64,000 bases of DNA from Nonomuraea gerenzanensis (GTDB lineage: Bacteria; Actinomycetota; Actinomycetes; Streptosporangiales; Streptosporangiaceae): the NCBI RefSeq assembly GCF_020215645.1, contig NZ_CP084058.1:8556001-8620000 (forward strand). Direction: 5' to 3'. Of the stretch, positions 16,618-25,212 are shown in pieces (position 1 is the first letter of the stretch; each line of letters begins with the position of its first letter). A program made the position numbers and the translations under genes. The notes under the pieces were generated by a model that was given only the letters and a program-made list of their open reading frames with translations, made no database searches and was not told the origin of the DNA.

Positions 16618-17631
16618 ATGACCTCCACCCACATCGACGTCGGAGCCATCGACTTCGACGAGCTCGGCGCGTGGATGGACGCCGAGGGGCTGCCCGGCGG
16701 CCCGATCACGGATCCGGCACCGGTGCTGGGCGGCACGCAGAACGTCATGGTGCGCTTCGAGCGCGGCGGCCGGCCGTACATCCTGCGCCGCCCTCCCCTG
16801 CACACCCGCCGCAAGAGCAACGAGGTGCTGCGGCGCGAGGCGCGGGTGCTGGCGGCGCTGCGCGACACCGCGGTGCCCGCGCCCCGGCTGGTGGCGGCGC
16901 AGACCGAGCGGGAGCCGGTGTTCTACCTGATGGAGCCGGTCGAGGGGTTCAACCCCTCGACGGGGCTGCCTGAGCCGCACGCGTCCGACCCGGCGATCAG
17001 GCACCGGATGGGGCTGGAGGCCGCCGCGGCGCTGGCCGAGCTGGGGCGGGTCGATCCGGCGGTGCTGCCCGGGTTCGGGCGGCCCGAGGGCTTCCTGGAG
17101 CGGCAGGTGCCGCGCTGGCTCAAGGAGCTCGACTCCTACGGCGAGCTCGACGGCTATCCCGGGCCCGACATCCCCGGCCTGCGCGAGACGGCCGACTGGC
17201 TGACCCGCCACGTGCCGCGCACGTTCACGCCGGGCGTCATGCACGGCGACTACCACTTCGCCAACCTCATGTTCGCCCTCGACGGGCCGCGCGTGGCCGC
17301 GATCGTCGACTGGGAGATGTGCACGATCGGCGATCCCCTGGTGGACCTGGGCTGGCTGCTGGCCATGTGGCCGTCGGGCAACGACCACGTGCCCGGGCTG
17401 CCGCCGCCGCGCGAGCTGGTCGCGTACTACGCGGCGCTGTCGGAGCGGGACCTGTCGGCCATCGACTGGTACGCGGTCATGGCCTGCTTCAAGCTCGGCA
17501 TCGTGCTGGAGGGCACCCACGCCCGGGCGTTCGCCGGAAAGGCGCCCAAGGACATCGGCGACCTGCTGCACGCGGCGACGCTGGGGCTGTTCGAGCGGGC
17601 GCAGGAGTTCATGAAGGGAGCCCTCGACTAA
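16618..17631 (+). CDS. Phosphotransferase family protein (APH/ACAD10-like kinase)
   Basis: A 337-residue aminoglycoside-phosphotransferase-fold protein. It has a nucleotide-binding N-lobe around GGTQNVMVRFERGGRPYILRR, the catalytic loop HGDYHFANLMF (Asp) and the metal-binding IVDWEMCTIGDPLVDLGW. This combination is typical of the phosphotransferases related to the kinase part of ACAD10/11. In that group 4-hydroxyacyl-CoA phosphorylation has been described. Antibiotic resistance is therefore not implied. GAGGGG lies 8 bases before the ATG. It probably forms its own transcription unit behind the promoter and operator described upstream. Confidence 0.87.
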   Translation: MTSTHIDVGAIDFDELGAWMDAEGLPGGPITDPAPVLGGTQNVMVRFERGGRPYILRRPPLHTRRKSNEVLRREARVLAALRDTAVPAPRLVAAQTEREPVFYLMEPVEGFNPSTGLPEPHASDPAIRHRMGLEAAAALAELGRVDPAVLPGFGRPEGFLERQVPRWLKELDSYGELDGYPGPDIPGLRETADWLTRHVPRTFTPGVMHGDYHFANLMFALDGPRVAAIVDWEMCTIGDPLVDLGWLLAMWPSGNDHVPGLPPPRELVAYYAALSERDLSAIDWYAVMACFKLGIVLEGTHARAFAGKAPKDIGDLLHAATLGLFERAQEFMKGALD

Positions 17632-17689
17632 AAGGGAAGGCTCATATCACGTTTTCCGGAAAGACGATCACAGGCTGGGCGAGGCGACG

Positions 17690-17707
17690 TACAATTGCGC
17701 GCAATTG
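17690..17707 (+). promoter_or_regulatory. CAATTG palindrome overlapping a -10 hexamer
   Basis: CAATTGCGCGCAATTG at 17692-17707 is a perfect 16-base palindrome. TACAAT (17690-17695), a near-consensus -10, overlaps its left half. It lies 24 bases before the 92-residue gene. The same half-site (A/G)CAATTGC recurs near 18012, 18923 and 18953, so it is probably an operator for the XRE protein encoded next door. Confidence 0.6.
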
Positions 17708-17730
17708 CACAGTATCGGGGAAGGATCGTC

Positions 17731-18009
17731 ATGCGAATGCGGTTCCTCGGCTCCACCTCGGAGGCAGGCGCCTGTCCCACCCTCTACGAGACCGACCGCG
17801 GCACCATCGTGGTGCAAGGTCTGCAGCTCACGGACGCGGAGGCGCTCGCCGACCTGCGCGACGTGCTCGACGGCGAGACCGCCGTCGAAGTCCCCCGCGA
17901 GCTGATCACCGAGATCGCCCGCCGGGTCCTCCCGGCCCCCGGCGACGGCCCGAGCAACCCAGCAAACGCTTTCCCCAGCAGCCGGGGAACACCGTCGGCA
18001 ACCGGTTGA
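17731..18009 (+). CDS. Small protein of the type paired with DUF5753 XRE regulators
   Basis: A 92-residue protein with MRMRFLGSTSEAGACPTLYETDRGTIVVQG-type sequence. Small actinobacterial proteins of this kind (FLG-T/S-S ... PTLY-TDRGT ... VVQG) are often found beside XRE regulators, but their biochemical role is not established. The N-terminal 70 residues are compact. The last 20 are Pro/Ser/Asn-rich. GGAAGGA lies 5 bases before ATG 17731. It sits between two CAATTG sites and just upstream of the XRE gene, like a toxin-antitoxin or autoregulated pair, although no toxin motif is visible. Confidence 0.8.
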   Translation: MRMRFLGSTSEAGACPTLYETDRGTIVVQGLQLTDAEALADLRDVLDGETAVEVPRELITEIARRVLPAPGDGPSNPANAFPSSRGTPSATG

Positions 18010-18011
18010 TC

Positions 18012-18020
18012 ACAATTGCG
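18012..18020 (+). promoter_or_regulatory. CAATTG half-site upstream of the XRE gene
   Basis: ACAATTGCG at 18012-18020, the same half-site as at 17691-17699. It is 33 bases upstream of the XRE -10 (TAGCCT, 18053-18058), a position compatible with control of XRE transcription. Confidence 0.45.
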
Positions 18021-18052
18021 GCAGGCCCTGGCATGATCGGCGCACGCGCGGC

Positions 18053-18065
18053 TAGCCTCTGCGGC
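18053..18065 (+). promoter_or_regulatory. Putative -10 for leaderless XRE mRNA
   Basis: TAGCCT at 18053-18058, 7 bases, then GTG at 18066. There is no Shine-Dalgarno. Confidence 0.55.
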
Positions 18066-18917
18066 GTGACGTCGTTTCAGCAGGCGCGCATCGACCTCGG
18101 CAGCCAGCTGCGCCAGCTGCGCGAGGCCGCCCATCTGTCGGGCAAGGAGCTGGCCGGGCGGCTGCGCTGGCAGCCGTCCAAGGTCTCCAGGCTGGAGAAC
18201 GCCCGGCAGACGGCGACCGAGGACGACGTGGTGGGCTGGGCGCAGGCCGTCAACGCCTCGCCCGACACGACCGACGAGCTGATCAGGCAGACCCTGGCCC
18301 TGCAGGAGCGGCACGACAGCTGGAAGCAGCGCTACCGCAGCGGCCTGGCCGCCATCCAGGAGGACATGCGCGACCTGGAGGCGCGCACGAAATTGTTCCG
18401 CGCGTTCGAGCCGGGCATCATCATGGGCCTGCTGCAGACCTCCGAGTACGCCCGCCACGTCTTCCGCAAGGTCAAGCGCCTCTACAGCGCCGCCGACCAG
18501 ATCGACGCGGCGGTGCGGGTGCGGATGCAGCGCCAGGAGATCCTGTACGACCGCAACCGCACGTTCCGGTTCGTGGTCCCGGAGTCCGCCCTGCACACCG
18601 CGCTGGCCCCGCCCGAGGTGATGCGCGGCCAGCTCGACCGGCTGCTGGCGGTGAGCACGCTGCCGAACGTGGAGTTCGGCGTGATCCCCTTCGGTACGGA
18701 GCTGCCGTCGGCCCCGATCAACGGCTTCTGGATCTACAACGAGGCCATGGTGGGCGTGGCCACGATGACGAAGGACCTGGTCCTGCGGGATCCGGATGAC
18801 ATCGCGTTCTATGTCCAGGCTTTCGACAATTATGCCAAGGTGGCCGAATTTGAGGAGGAGGGCCGGGAAGTCATCATCCGCATTCTTCACGATTCCCGGA
18901 AACAAACTCCACATTAA
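18066..18917 (+). CDS. XRE-family regulator with DUF5753 domain
   Basis: A 283-residue DNA-binding protein. The HTH domain is at about 10-70 (LGSQLRQLREAAHLSGKELA, then WQPSKVSRLENARQ). The DUF5753 sensor-like domain follows from about 95 (LFRAFEPGIIMGLLQTSEYAR, RMQRQEILY, FVVPESALH, NVEFGVIPFG). This architecture is abundant in streptomycete-like actinomycetes, usually next to a small acidic partner gene. Here small genes flank it on both sides. GTG 18066 is chosen because it matches the family N-terminus and lies 7 bases after a TAGCCT hexamer. The frame stays open far upstream but only as shadow. It probably binds the repeated CAATTG sites. Confidence 0.92.
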   Translation: MTSFQQARIDLGSQLRQLREAAHLSGKELAGRLRWQPSKVSRLENARQTATEDDVVGWAQAVNASPDTTDELIRQTLALQERHDSWKQRYRSGLAAIQEDMRDLEARTKLFRAFEPGIIMGLLQTSEYARHVFRKVKRLYSAADQIDAAVRVRMQRQEILYDRNRTFRFVVPESALHTALAPPEVMRGQLDRLLAVSTLPNVEFGVIPFGTELPSAPINGFWIYNEAMVGVATMTKDLVLRDPDDIAFYVQAFDNYAKVAEFEEEGREVIIRILHDSRKQTPH

Positions 18918-18922
18918 TCGCA

Positions 18923-18960
18923 GCAATTGCTTGCCTCTCCCCGCGAGATCGTGCAATTGT
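18923..18960 (+). promoter_or_regulatory. Pair of CAATTG sites 30 bases apart
   Basis: GCAATTGC at 18923-18930 and GCAATTGT at 18953-18960, spaced three helical turns apart. They lie between the XRE stop and the 88-residue gene and match the half-sites upstream of the XRE pair. Confidence 0.5.
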
Positions 18961-18986
18961 GGCGCGAGACGTTGCGGAGGTGACGC

Positions 18987-19253
18987 ATGATGCTCGATAC
19001 CGCGCTCTGCCTCGAGCGGTTCGCCTGGTATGCCGGTCGTCACGCCGACCTGTCCGTGCAGAGCCTGGCCCTGTCGAGCGACCCGGCCTACGTGTCGGTC
19101 CGCAACCGCTTCTCGGCCACGCTCGCGGAAACCGTGACCTGCTCCGACGACGGCGCCTTCATCACCTCGTGGGGCTACCGCCTGGGCACCACGGAGGACG
19201 TCGAATCCGCCGCCGCCCGCCTCGCCTTCCTGCTGGCGGCGCTGCCCGCCTAG
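18987..19253 (+). CDS. Small protein of unknown function downstream of the XRE gene
   Basis: An 88-residue protein, MMLDTALCLERFAWYAGRHA at the start, mildly acidic and without membrane segment. I do not recognise it. It has an excellent Shine-Dalgarno (GGAGG, 6 bases before ATG) and shares CAATTG sites with the XRE locus, so it is probably expressed under the same control. Its stop codon overlaps that of the convergent DUF1266 gene (shared CTAG). It may be the second partner of the XRE/small-protein pair. Confidence 0.7.
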   Translation: MMLDTALCLERFAWYAGRHADLSVQSLALSSDPAYVSVRNRFSATLAETVTCSDDGAFITSWGYRLGTTEDVESAAARLAFLLAALPA

Positions 19254-20482
19254 GGGTTCTTGAAGGGGATGTTCAGCCAGGGGCTGTCGGGGTGGGTCGT
19301 CAGCAGCCTGTGGGCGTCGAGCATCTCGCCGTACCAGTCGCCGAACTCCTCCTCGTCGAAGTGCAGGCAGCGGCCCAGCACGTAGCCGGCCGAGAAGTCC
19401 TCCCACGAGCGGTAGTTGAACCGGCTGAGCCGCCCGGCGCGCACGACCGCCCGCTCGGCCTCCTCCAGCGTGCAGTAGCGGGCGCCCAACCCCCAGCGGG
19501 CCATCTTCGAGGCTCGCCCGTAGTCCCACGCCTCCACCGAATGCACGAACCGGCCCTCGGGGAGCAGCCCGTCCGCGCGGAAGCGCGCCTCGTACCTGGC
19601 GATGCGCCCGATCAGCCGCTGCGCCCCGGCGACCATGGCCTCCGCCTCGGCCTCGCCCAGCGGCTCCGCGCCCTCCGCCGCGCGGCTGCGCAGGACGCGC
19701 GAGGTCACGCTGCGCCAGTGGTCCACCTCGACCACGCCGCCGTAGTCGAGGGCCAGGCTGCGGCGCAGGCCCAGCACGAAGCTCCAGACCGAGCTGCTCA
19801 TCCGGCCGGCGAGCAGCGTCTCCAGCGTGTCGGCCAGCTCCGCCGGGCCGGTGATCTCCCACCACTCCCGCAGCCGTTTCCGCTCGCCGAGGTAGCCGGT
19901 GCCGTGCCAGCCCATCGCGTTCCACAGGGAGCCGTTCCTGACGCAGAGCAGCGCCCCGCAGGCCAGCCCGTGAGCGACCGGTCCGTGCAGCGGCCCGCCG
20001 TCCCACAGGGTGCGCAGCCGGGGGCCGGTCTGGGCGGGCGCGCGCTCGACGTGCCGGCGCCACACCTGCCGGTGGACCTCCCCCGCGGGGAAGAACGCCT
20101 CGCACGGGCTGCCCGGGTTGACGGCCAGCCACGCGTCGTCCCCGGGCCAGTCGTGGGCCAGGGACGCCAGGTCGGTCCTGAAGAAGACCGGGTCGGGCAC
20201 GGGCGCGGGCAACATCCCGTCGGTGAGGAAGACCAGGCTCCGGACGCCGTGCCGGCGGTCCCAGCGGACGGGGTTGAAGGAGACCCAGCCGGGCCGGGCG
20301 TCGGCCTGGGCGCGGGACATCGCGTGGAAGAGGTCCACCTGGGCGAGCACGTCGAAGTAGGCGGGCCAGTCGCCGCGGAGCTTGGCCTCGTACAGGCCGC
20401 GCTCGGTCTCCGTGGGCGCCCGCCAGTACGCGGGCGGCGCCGCGCCCGCCCGACCGGCGCCCAGATCATCCCGCACCCCCAT
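19250..20482 (-). CDS. DUF1266 domain protein
   Basis: A 410-residue soluble protein. The C-terminal third holds the DUF1266 pattern: WDYGRASKMARWGLGARYCT, then SWEDFSAGYVLGRCLHFDEE. The N-terminal part (about 30-150), with VSFNPVRWDRRHGVRSLVFL, resembles SseB-like modules and is less conserved. The function of DUF1266 is unknown. It appears in proteins linked to contact or polymorphic secretion systems in some bacteria, but nothing nearby supports that here. The ATG is 8 bases after TATGGT (plus-strand 20491-20496), consistent with a leaderless mRNA. Confidence 0.8.
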   Translation of the reverse strand: MGVRDDLGAGRAGAAPPAYWRAPTETERGLYEAKLRGDWPAYFDVLAQVDLFHAMSRAQADARPGWVSFNPVRWDRRHGVRSLVFLTDGMLPAPVPDPVFFRTDLASLAHDWPGDDAWLAVNPGSPCEAFFPAGEVHRQVWRRHVERAPAQTGPRLRTLWDGGPLHGPVAHGLACGALLCVRNGSLWNAMGWHGTGYLGERKRLREWWEITGPAELADTLETLLAGRMSSSVWSFVLGLRRSLALDYGGVVEVDHWRSVTSRVLRSRAAEGAEPLGEAEAEAMVAGAQRLIGRIARYEARFRADGLLPEGRFVHSVEAWDYGRASKMARWGLGARYCTLEEAERAVVRAGRLSRFNYRSWEDFSAGYVLGRCLHFDEEEFGDWYGEMLDAHRLLTTHPDSPWLNIPFKNP

Positions 20483-20535
20483 GCGGCGTCACCATACAGC
20501 CCGCGTCCGCCGCCGCGCTCATCAGCACCGGCACC

Positions 20536-22614
20536 CTACGTCGCGCAGTCGTAGAGCCCGTCCTGCCCGTCCACGGCCGTGCAGTTCTGCCGCACCCAGG
20601 TCGTCACCTCCGTGTTCCCCCGGCCGCCGGGGCCACCTCCGCTGGCCGACAGGACGTACCTGAGCTGTCCCGAGGAGACCAGCGACCGGAGCCGGTCCAC
20701 GGTCATGGCGGGGTCGCTGCCGGTGAAGCCGCCCATGGCGATCACGGGCTCGCCGGTCGACAGGATGAGGCCGGACGCCTGCTGGGCGCTGCTCACCGCG
20801 ACCAGCCACGTCGCGTCGCCCTGGTTGGCCACCAGGTACGCGGCCAGTTCGTCGCTGACGCCGCCGCCCGGCCCGCCGCGCCCCATGAACCCGGAACGGC
20901 CGCCACCGCGCCCAGCGGCCTCCTGCTGGGCGTTCCCGGCCTGCGGGGTGCCGGTCCGAGGACTGCCGGTCTCAGGACTGCCGGTCTGCGGGGTGCCGTC
21001 CGGCCTCCGACCGCGCATCCCGCCAGGCCCGCCGCCGAAGCCCATTCGGCCGGACGAGGGCCCGGCCGTCGGGTTCGTCCCGCTGATCTGGGACTGCAGC
21101 GGGGTCACCGCGTACGCGGCGGGCCCGGCCAGCCCCGCGACGATCGCGGCGGCCAGCGCCACGGCCGCGATCCGCACCGTCACCTGAGCCCGCACCCTGG
21201 CCAGCACGAGCGCCACCACGGCCACCAGGCTCGCCCCGAGCACGACCCAGGCCAGCCACGGCAGCCAGTCAGGCGTGCGCCGCAGCACCACGAACGACCA
21301 GCCCCCGGTCAGCGCCACCGCCAGCGGCAGCGCCCAGGCCCACGCCCGCGAGCGCCGGTACGCCTGCCACATCACCACGAGCCCCATCCCGGCCAGCGCG
21401 GCCACCGCCGGCGCCATGGCGGTCGTGTAGTACGGGTGGAAGGTGCCGCTGGAGAAGCTGAACACCACGTAGTGCACGACCAGCCACCCGCCCCACACCA
21501 GCCAGGCCGCCCCCGAGGGCCCGCCGCCGTCGCCGTGCCGCCGCCGTACCCGCAGCAGGATCGCGAAGGCCAGCGCCACCACGCAGAGCGGCAGCAGCCA
21601 CGAGATCTGCCCCGCCAGGATGTCGTTGAACAGCCGCCCGGCCCCCGGCTCCCCGCCGAAGCCGCCGCCACCGCCGCCGCCACCCGCGCCGCCGCCCCGG
21701 CCCTGGCCGAAGACGCGCCCGAGTCCGTTGTAGCCGATCACCAGGTCCCAGACGGTGTTGTCGGTGGAGCCGCCGATGTAGGGCCGGGAGTCCTGCGGCC
21801 ACAGGTCGGTGATCACCATCCACCAGGCGCTGGACACCACCAGCACACCCCCGGCCGCCAGCAGGTGTCCCACCCGCCTCAGCCACGGCACCCCCGCGCA
21901 CGCCAGGTACGCCGGCGCGAGCGCCGGCACCACCAGGTAGGCCTGCAGCATCTTGGCGTTGAACCCGAGCCCCACGAAGAACGCCGCCAGCAGCAGCGCC
22001 CGCAGCCGCCCGGTACGCAGCGCCTCCAGGCAGAACCAGGCCGACAGCACCAGCAGCAGCACGAGCATGGTGTCGGGGTTGTTGTCCCGGTTGATCGCCA
22101 CGGTGATCGGCGTGAGCGTCATGACGACGGCGGCGATCAGCGCCGCGACGTGCCCCCGGCGCGCGCCGCCCGCCACCGGCCGCAGCCCCTGGCCGGAGCC
22201 GGCGGGGGCGGTGAACGCGCGGCGCACGGCCGAGTGCACCAGGCCGACGGCCGCCACCCCGGCGAGTGCCTGCGGGAGCAGCATGCTCCACGTGCCGTAG
22301 CCGAAGACGCGTGCCGACAGCCCCATCACCCACAGCGCCAGCGGCGGCTTGTCCACGGTGATGAAGGAGCCGGCGTCGATGGCGCCGAAGAAGAACGCCT
22401 TCCAGCTCCGGGTGCCCGACAGGATGGCGGCGGCGTAGTACTCGTTGGCGTTGCCGCTCAGCGCCCAGGCGTACAGGACGAACGCCACGGCGAGCACCGC
22501 CCACAGCGCGGGCCGCGACCAGCGCGGGTCCCCCTCCGCGCCGAGGAGGGCGCGGGCGAGCGCGCCGCGCCTGCCCGGGGCCCGGTGCGCGGGGGTGATG
22601 GCGGTGACGGTCAT
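20536..22614 (-). CDS. GT39/ArnT-like membrane glycosyltransferase
   Basis: A 692-residue multi-pass protein of the dolichyl-phosphate-mannose protein mannosyltransferase superfamily. It uses a polyprenyl-phosphate sugar donor on the outer face of the membrane. The first loop has the acidic motif around SGNANEYYAAAI, and FITVDKPPLALWVMGLSARV is the typical catalytic-loop segment. About 11-12 helices are visible. A Gly-rich loop (21660-21700) and a Gly/Thr/Pro linker with GSPETGSPRTGTP units (about residues 540-580) precede a soluble C-terminal domain of about 120 residues ending VDGQDGLYDCAT. The start ATG overlaps the stop of the upstream GT2-GtrA gene (ATGA), so the two work as a pair. Confidence 0.9.
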   Translation of the reverse strand: MTVTAITPAHRAPGRRGALARALLGAEGDPRWSRPALWAVLAVAFVLYAWALSGNANEYYAAAILSGTRSWKAFFFGAIDAGSFITVDKPPLALWVMGLSARVFGYGTWSMLLPQALAGVAAVGLVHSAVRRAFTAPAGSGQGLRPVAGGARRGHVAALIAAVVMTLTPITVAINRDNNPDTMLVLLLVLSAWFCLEALRTGRLRALLLAAFFVGLGFNAKMLQAYLVVPALAPAYLACAGVPWLRRVGHLLAAGGVLVVSSAWWMVITDLWPQDSRPYIGGSTDNTVWDLVIGYNGLGRVFGQGRGGGAGGGGGGGGFGGEPGAGRLFNDILAGQISWLLPLCVVALAFAILLRVRRRHGDGGGPSGAAWLVWGGWLVVHYVVFSFSSGTFHPYYTTAMAPAVAALAGMGLVVMWQAYRRSRAWAWALPLAVALTGGWSFVVLRRTPDWLPWLAWVVLGASLVAVVALVLARVRAQVTVRIAAVALAAAIVAGLAGPAAYAVTPLQSQISGTNPTAGPSSGRMGFGGGPGGMRGRRPDGTPQTGSPETGSPRTGTPQAGNAQQEAAGRGGGRSGFMGRGGPGGGVSDELAAYLVANQGDATWLVAVSSAQQASGLILSTGEPVIAMGGFTGSDPAMTVDRLRSLVSSGQLRYVLSASGGGPGGRGNTEVTTWVRQNCTAVDGQDGLYDCAT

Positions 22615-23786
22615 CGGGTGGCCCTCCGCTTCGGGTTGAAGACCCAGGCGCGCAGCAGCAGGAAGCGGACGAGCGTGGCGGCCGCGTTGGCGACGACGAC
22701 CGCGGCCAGCTCCACCCCGTGGGAGACTCCATCGGGCAGCAGCGAGAGGCTGCCCGAGGTGAGCGCCAGCCCGACGAGGAAGGCGAGCAGCCCTTCGAGC
22801 TGGTGCCGTACGGCGCCGCCCGAGCCCTTGACGCCGAAGGTGAAGCGGCGGTTCGCGGCGGTGTTGGCGACGGCCGTGACGAGCAGCGCGACCGCGTTGG
22901 CGGCCAGGGGCGGCACGACCTGGCGCAGCAGCGAGTACAGCACCAGGTACGCCAGCGTGCTGACCACTCCGACGACCGCGAATCTGGGCAGTTGCCTGGC
23001 CATGCCCTTCGGCAGCTCGGCCCGCTCCACCCTGGCGGGCACGGGGATGCGGGCGGCGCCGGACAACGTCCTGCGGCCGACCCTGACCATGCCGCGCAGG
23101 TCGTCGAGGGCGGTCTGGACGATGTCCACCCGGCTGTCCGGGTCGTCCACCCAGTCCACCGGCACCTCGTGGATGCGCAGCCCGTGGCGCTCGGCCAGGA
23201 GCAGCAGCTCGGTGTCGAAGAACCACTGCTCGTCCTCGACACCGGGCAGCAGAGCCTGGGCGATCTCCGTACGCACGGCCTTGAAGCCGCACTGCGCGTC
23301 CGAGAACCCGGCCCCCATCCCGAAGCGGAGCAGCAGGTTGTAGGAGCGGGAGATGAACTCCCGCTTGGGCCCCCGCTCGACCCGCGACGCCCGGGCCAGG
23401 CGGGTGCCGATGGCCAGGTCGCTGTGGCCGGACAGCAGCGGCGCCACCAGCGGCAGGAACGCGTCGAGGTCGGTGGACAGATCCACGTCCATGTAGCTGA
23501 CGACGTCGGCCTCGCTCTGCGACCACACCCTGCGCAGCGCCCGCCCGCGGCCCTTCTCCTCCAGGTGCACGGCCCGGACGTGCGGCAGCTCCCTGGCCAG
23601 CTCGGTGGCGAGCTGCCAGGTGTTGTCCGTGCTGGCGTTGTCGGCGATCGTGATGCGGAAGCCGTAGGGGAAGTTGCGGGTGAGGTAGGTGTGCAGCCGG
23701 GTGATGCCGGCGCGCAACGCCCGCTGCTCGTTGTAGACCGGGACGACCACCTCGACCAGGCGTGTCCGCACTGCTGTTGTCTCCAT
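22611..23786 (-). CDS. GT2 polyprenyl-phosphate glycosyltransferase fused to GtrA flippase-like domain
   Basis: A 391-residue fusion. The N-terminal GT2 domain (about 10-235) is of dolichyl-phosphate glucose/mannose synthase type, with EVVVPVYNEQRAL, ADNASTDNTW, the metal motif MDVDLSTD (Asp100/Asp102) and SDAQCGFKAVR. After a linker, a GtrA domain of four helices (about 265-385, starting FAVVGVVSTLAYLVLYSLL) probably moves the lipid-linked sugar across the membrane. The downstream GT39 enzyme would then transfer it to a target. It starts 25 bases after the histidine kinase stop and has no strong Shine-Dalgarno. Confidence 0.92.
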   Translation of the reverse strand: METTAVRTRLVEVVVPVYNEQRALRAGITRLHTYLTRNFPYGFRITIADNASTDNTWQLATELARELPHVRAVHLEEKGRGRALRRVWSQSEADVVSYMDVDLSTDLDAFLPLVAPLLSGHSDLAIGTRLARASRVERGPKREFISRSYNLLLRFGMGAGFSDAQCGFKAVRTEIAQALLPGVEDEQWFFDTELLLLAERHGLRIHEVPVDWVDDPDSRVDIVQTALDDLRGMVRVGRRTLSGAARIPVPARVERAELPKGMARQLPRFAVVGVVSTLAYLVLYSLLRQVVPPLAANAVALLVTAVANTAANRRFTFGVKGSGGAVRHQLEGLLAFLVGLALTSGSLSLLPDGVSHGVELAAVVVANAAATLVRFLLLRAWVFNPKRRATR

Positions 23787-23811
23787 GCAGCTAAGGACAC
23801 GTTTTGGGTCT

Positions 23812-25212
23812 TTAAGACGACTTATCCGATTCTGAGCTGCGGATGAGAGTTCCCGGGACGTCCATGGTGGCGATGGCGCCGCCTCCGGGCGCGTTGGCCA
23901 GGCGCACGCTGCCGCCCGCCTCCGTGACGGCCTGCGCCACGATCGCCAGCCCCAGCCCCGAGCCGGGCAGGCCGCGCGCCGACGGTGAGCGCCAGAAGCG
24001 CTCGAAGACGTGCGGCAGCTCCTCCTCGGGCAGCCCGGGGCCGTGGTCGCGGACGGTCAGCCGGCCGTCGCGCAGCTTCACCTCGACCTGGGTGCCCGGC
24101 GGGCTGAACTTGGCGGCGTTGTCGATGAGGTTCAGCACGGCGCGTTCGAGCGAGGTGGCGCTGCCCACGACGTACCAGGGGCTCAGGTCCGTCACGACCT
24201 CGGCGCCGCGCAGCCTGGCGCGCTCCACGGCGGCCGTGACCACCTCGTGCAGGCCCAGCTCGACGTGCGGCTCGTGGTCGGTGTCGCCCCTGGCGAGCTG
24301 CAGCAGGTCGGCCACCAGCGTGGACAGCTCGGCGAACTGCGCCTTCACGTTGACCAGCAGGCGCTCCTTGGCGCCCGGGTCGAGGCTGCGGCCGGTCTGC
24401 TCACTGCGCAACAGCAGGTCGATGTTGGTGCGCAGGGTGGTCAGCGGTGTGCGCAGCTCGTGGCCGGCGTCGGCGACGAGCTGTTTCTGGCGCTCCCTGG
24501 AGCCGGCCAGCGCGGCCGTCATGGCGTTGAAGGAGGAGGACAGGCGGGCGATCTCGTCCTGGCCGTGGACGGGGATGCGCGTGTCGAGGTCCTCGGTCTG
24601 CGCGATGTGCTCGACCGCCCTGGTCAGGTCGCCGACCGGGCGCAGCGCGGCCCGGGAGATCGTCAGCCCGGCCCAGGCGGCGCCGAGCACGCCGAGCGCG
24701 GTGATGCCGCCGAGCATGAGCGCGGCGATGCGCATCGTGCGCTCGATGTGCCCGTAGAACCTGGACTCCATGACCGCCACGCCGGGCTTGAAGTTGACTG
24801 TCACCACGCGGACCTTCTTGCCGTCGAGCGTCTCGCCGTAGCGGTAGACCGGCTCACACGGCTCGAAGGCCTTCTTGTCGACCTCGTAGTCCGGCTTGAT
24901 CGGGGACGGGCCGATCGAGCACGTCCTGCCGTCGGCGAACAGCAGCGTGGCCTGGCCCTCCGCGAACGCGGCCGGCGTGCCGCCCGGCGCGCAGGTGCGC
25001 TCCAGGTAGCCCTTGTCGCCCTGGTCCAGCGACGCCAGGATCGTCATGTCGAGGTTGCCGCGGAGCCGGTCCTGGAGGATGAAGTAGGACAGGCCCGCGC
25101 ACATCGCGATGGCCAGCGCGACGGCCACCGTGACCAGGAGCGTCAGCCGCGTGCGCAGGGTGCCGCGCCTGGACAGCGCGATGAGCCGGGCCCGCAGCTC
25201 GCCGCCGTTCAC
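23812..25212 (-). CDS. Sensor histidine kinase (OmpR-family partner)
   Basis: A 466-residue membrane kinase. Transmembrane helix 1 is at about 20-45. An external sensor domain of about 110 residues contains two to three cysteines, followed by helix 2 (about 160-185) and a HAMP domain (about 185-240). The dimerisation helix with the phosphoacceptor His251 lies in [10 protein letters not shown]. The ATPase domain has [24 protein letters not shown] and GSGLGLAIV. The GTG start overlaps the response-regulator stop (GTGA). It precedes two lipid-sugar glycosyltransferase genes on the same strand, so the system probably controls cell-envelope glycosylation. Confidence 0.94.
   Translation of the reverse strand: MNGGELRARLIALSRRGTLRTRLTLLVTVAVALAIAMCAGLSYFILQDRLRGNLDMTILASLDQGDKGYLERTCAPGGTPAAFAEGQATLLFADGRTCSIGPSPIKPDYEVDKKAFEPCEPVYRYGETLDGKKVRVVTVNFKPGVAVMESRFYGHIERTMRIAALMLGGITALGVLGAAWAGLTISRAALRPVGDLTRAVEHIAQTEDLDTRIPVHGQDEIARLSSSFNAMTAALAGSRERQKQLVADAGHELRTPLTTLRTNIDLLLRSEQTGRSLDPGAKERLLVNVKAQFAELSTLVADLLQLARGDTDHEPHVELGLHEVVTAAVERARLRGAEVVTDLSPWYVVGSATSLERAVLNLIDNAAKFSPPGTQVEVKLRDGRLTVRDHGPGLPEEELPHVFERFWRSPSARGLPGSGLGLAIVAQAVTEAGGSVRLANAPGGGAIATMDVPGTLIRSSESDKSS

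Noticed and set aside
16618..17631. Aminoglycoside resistance gene
   Set aside because: The sequence is closer to the ACAD10-like phosphotransferases; only the fold is shared with APH enzymes.
21660..21700. Frameshift or assembly error in the Gly-rich loop of GT39
   Set aside because: The reading frame continues cleanly on both sides; Gly-rich loops are common in actinobacterial members.
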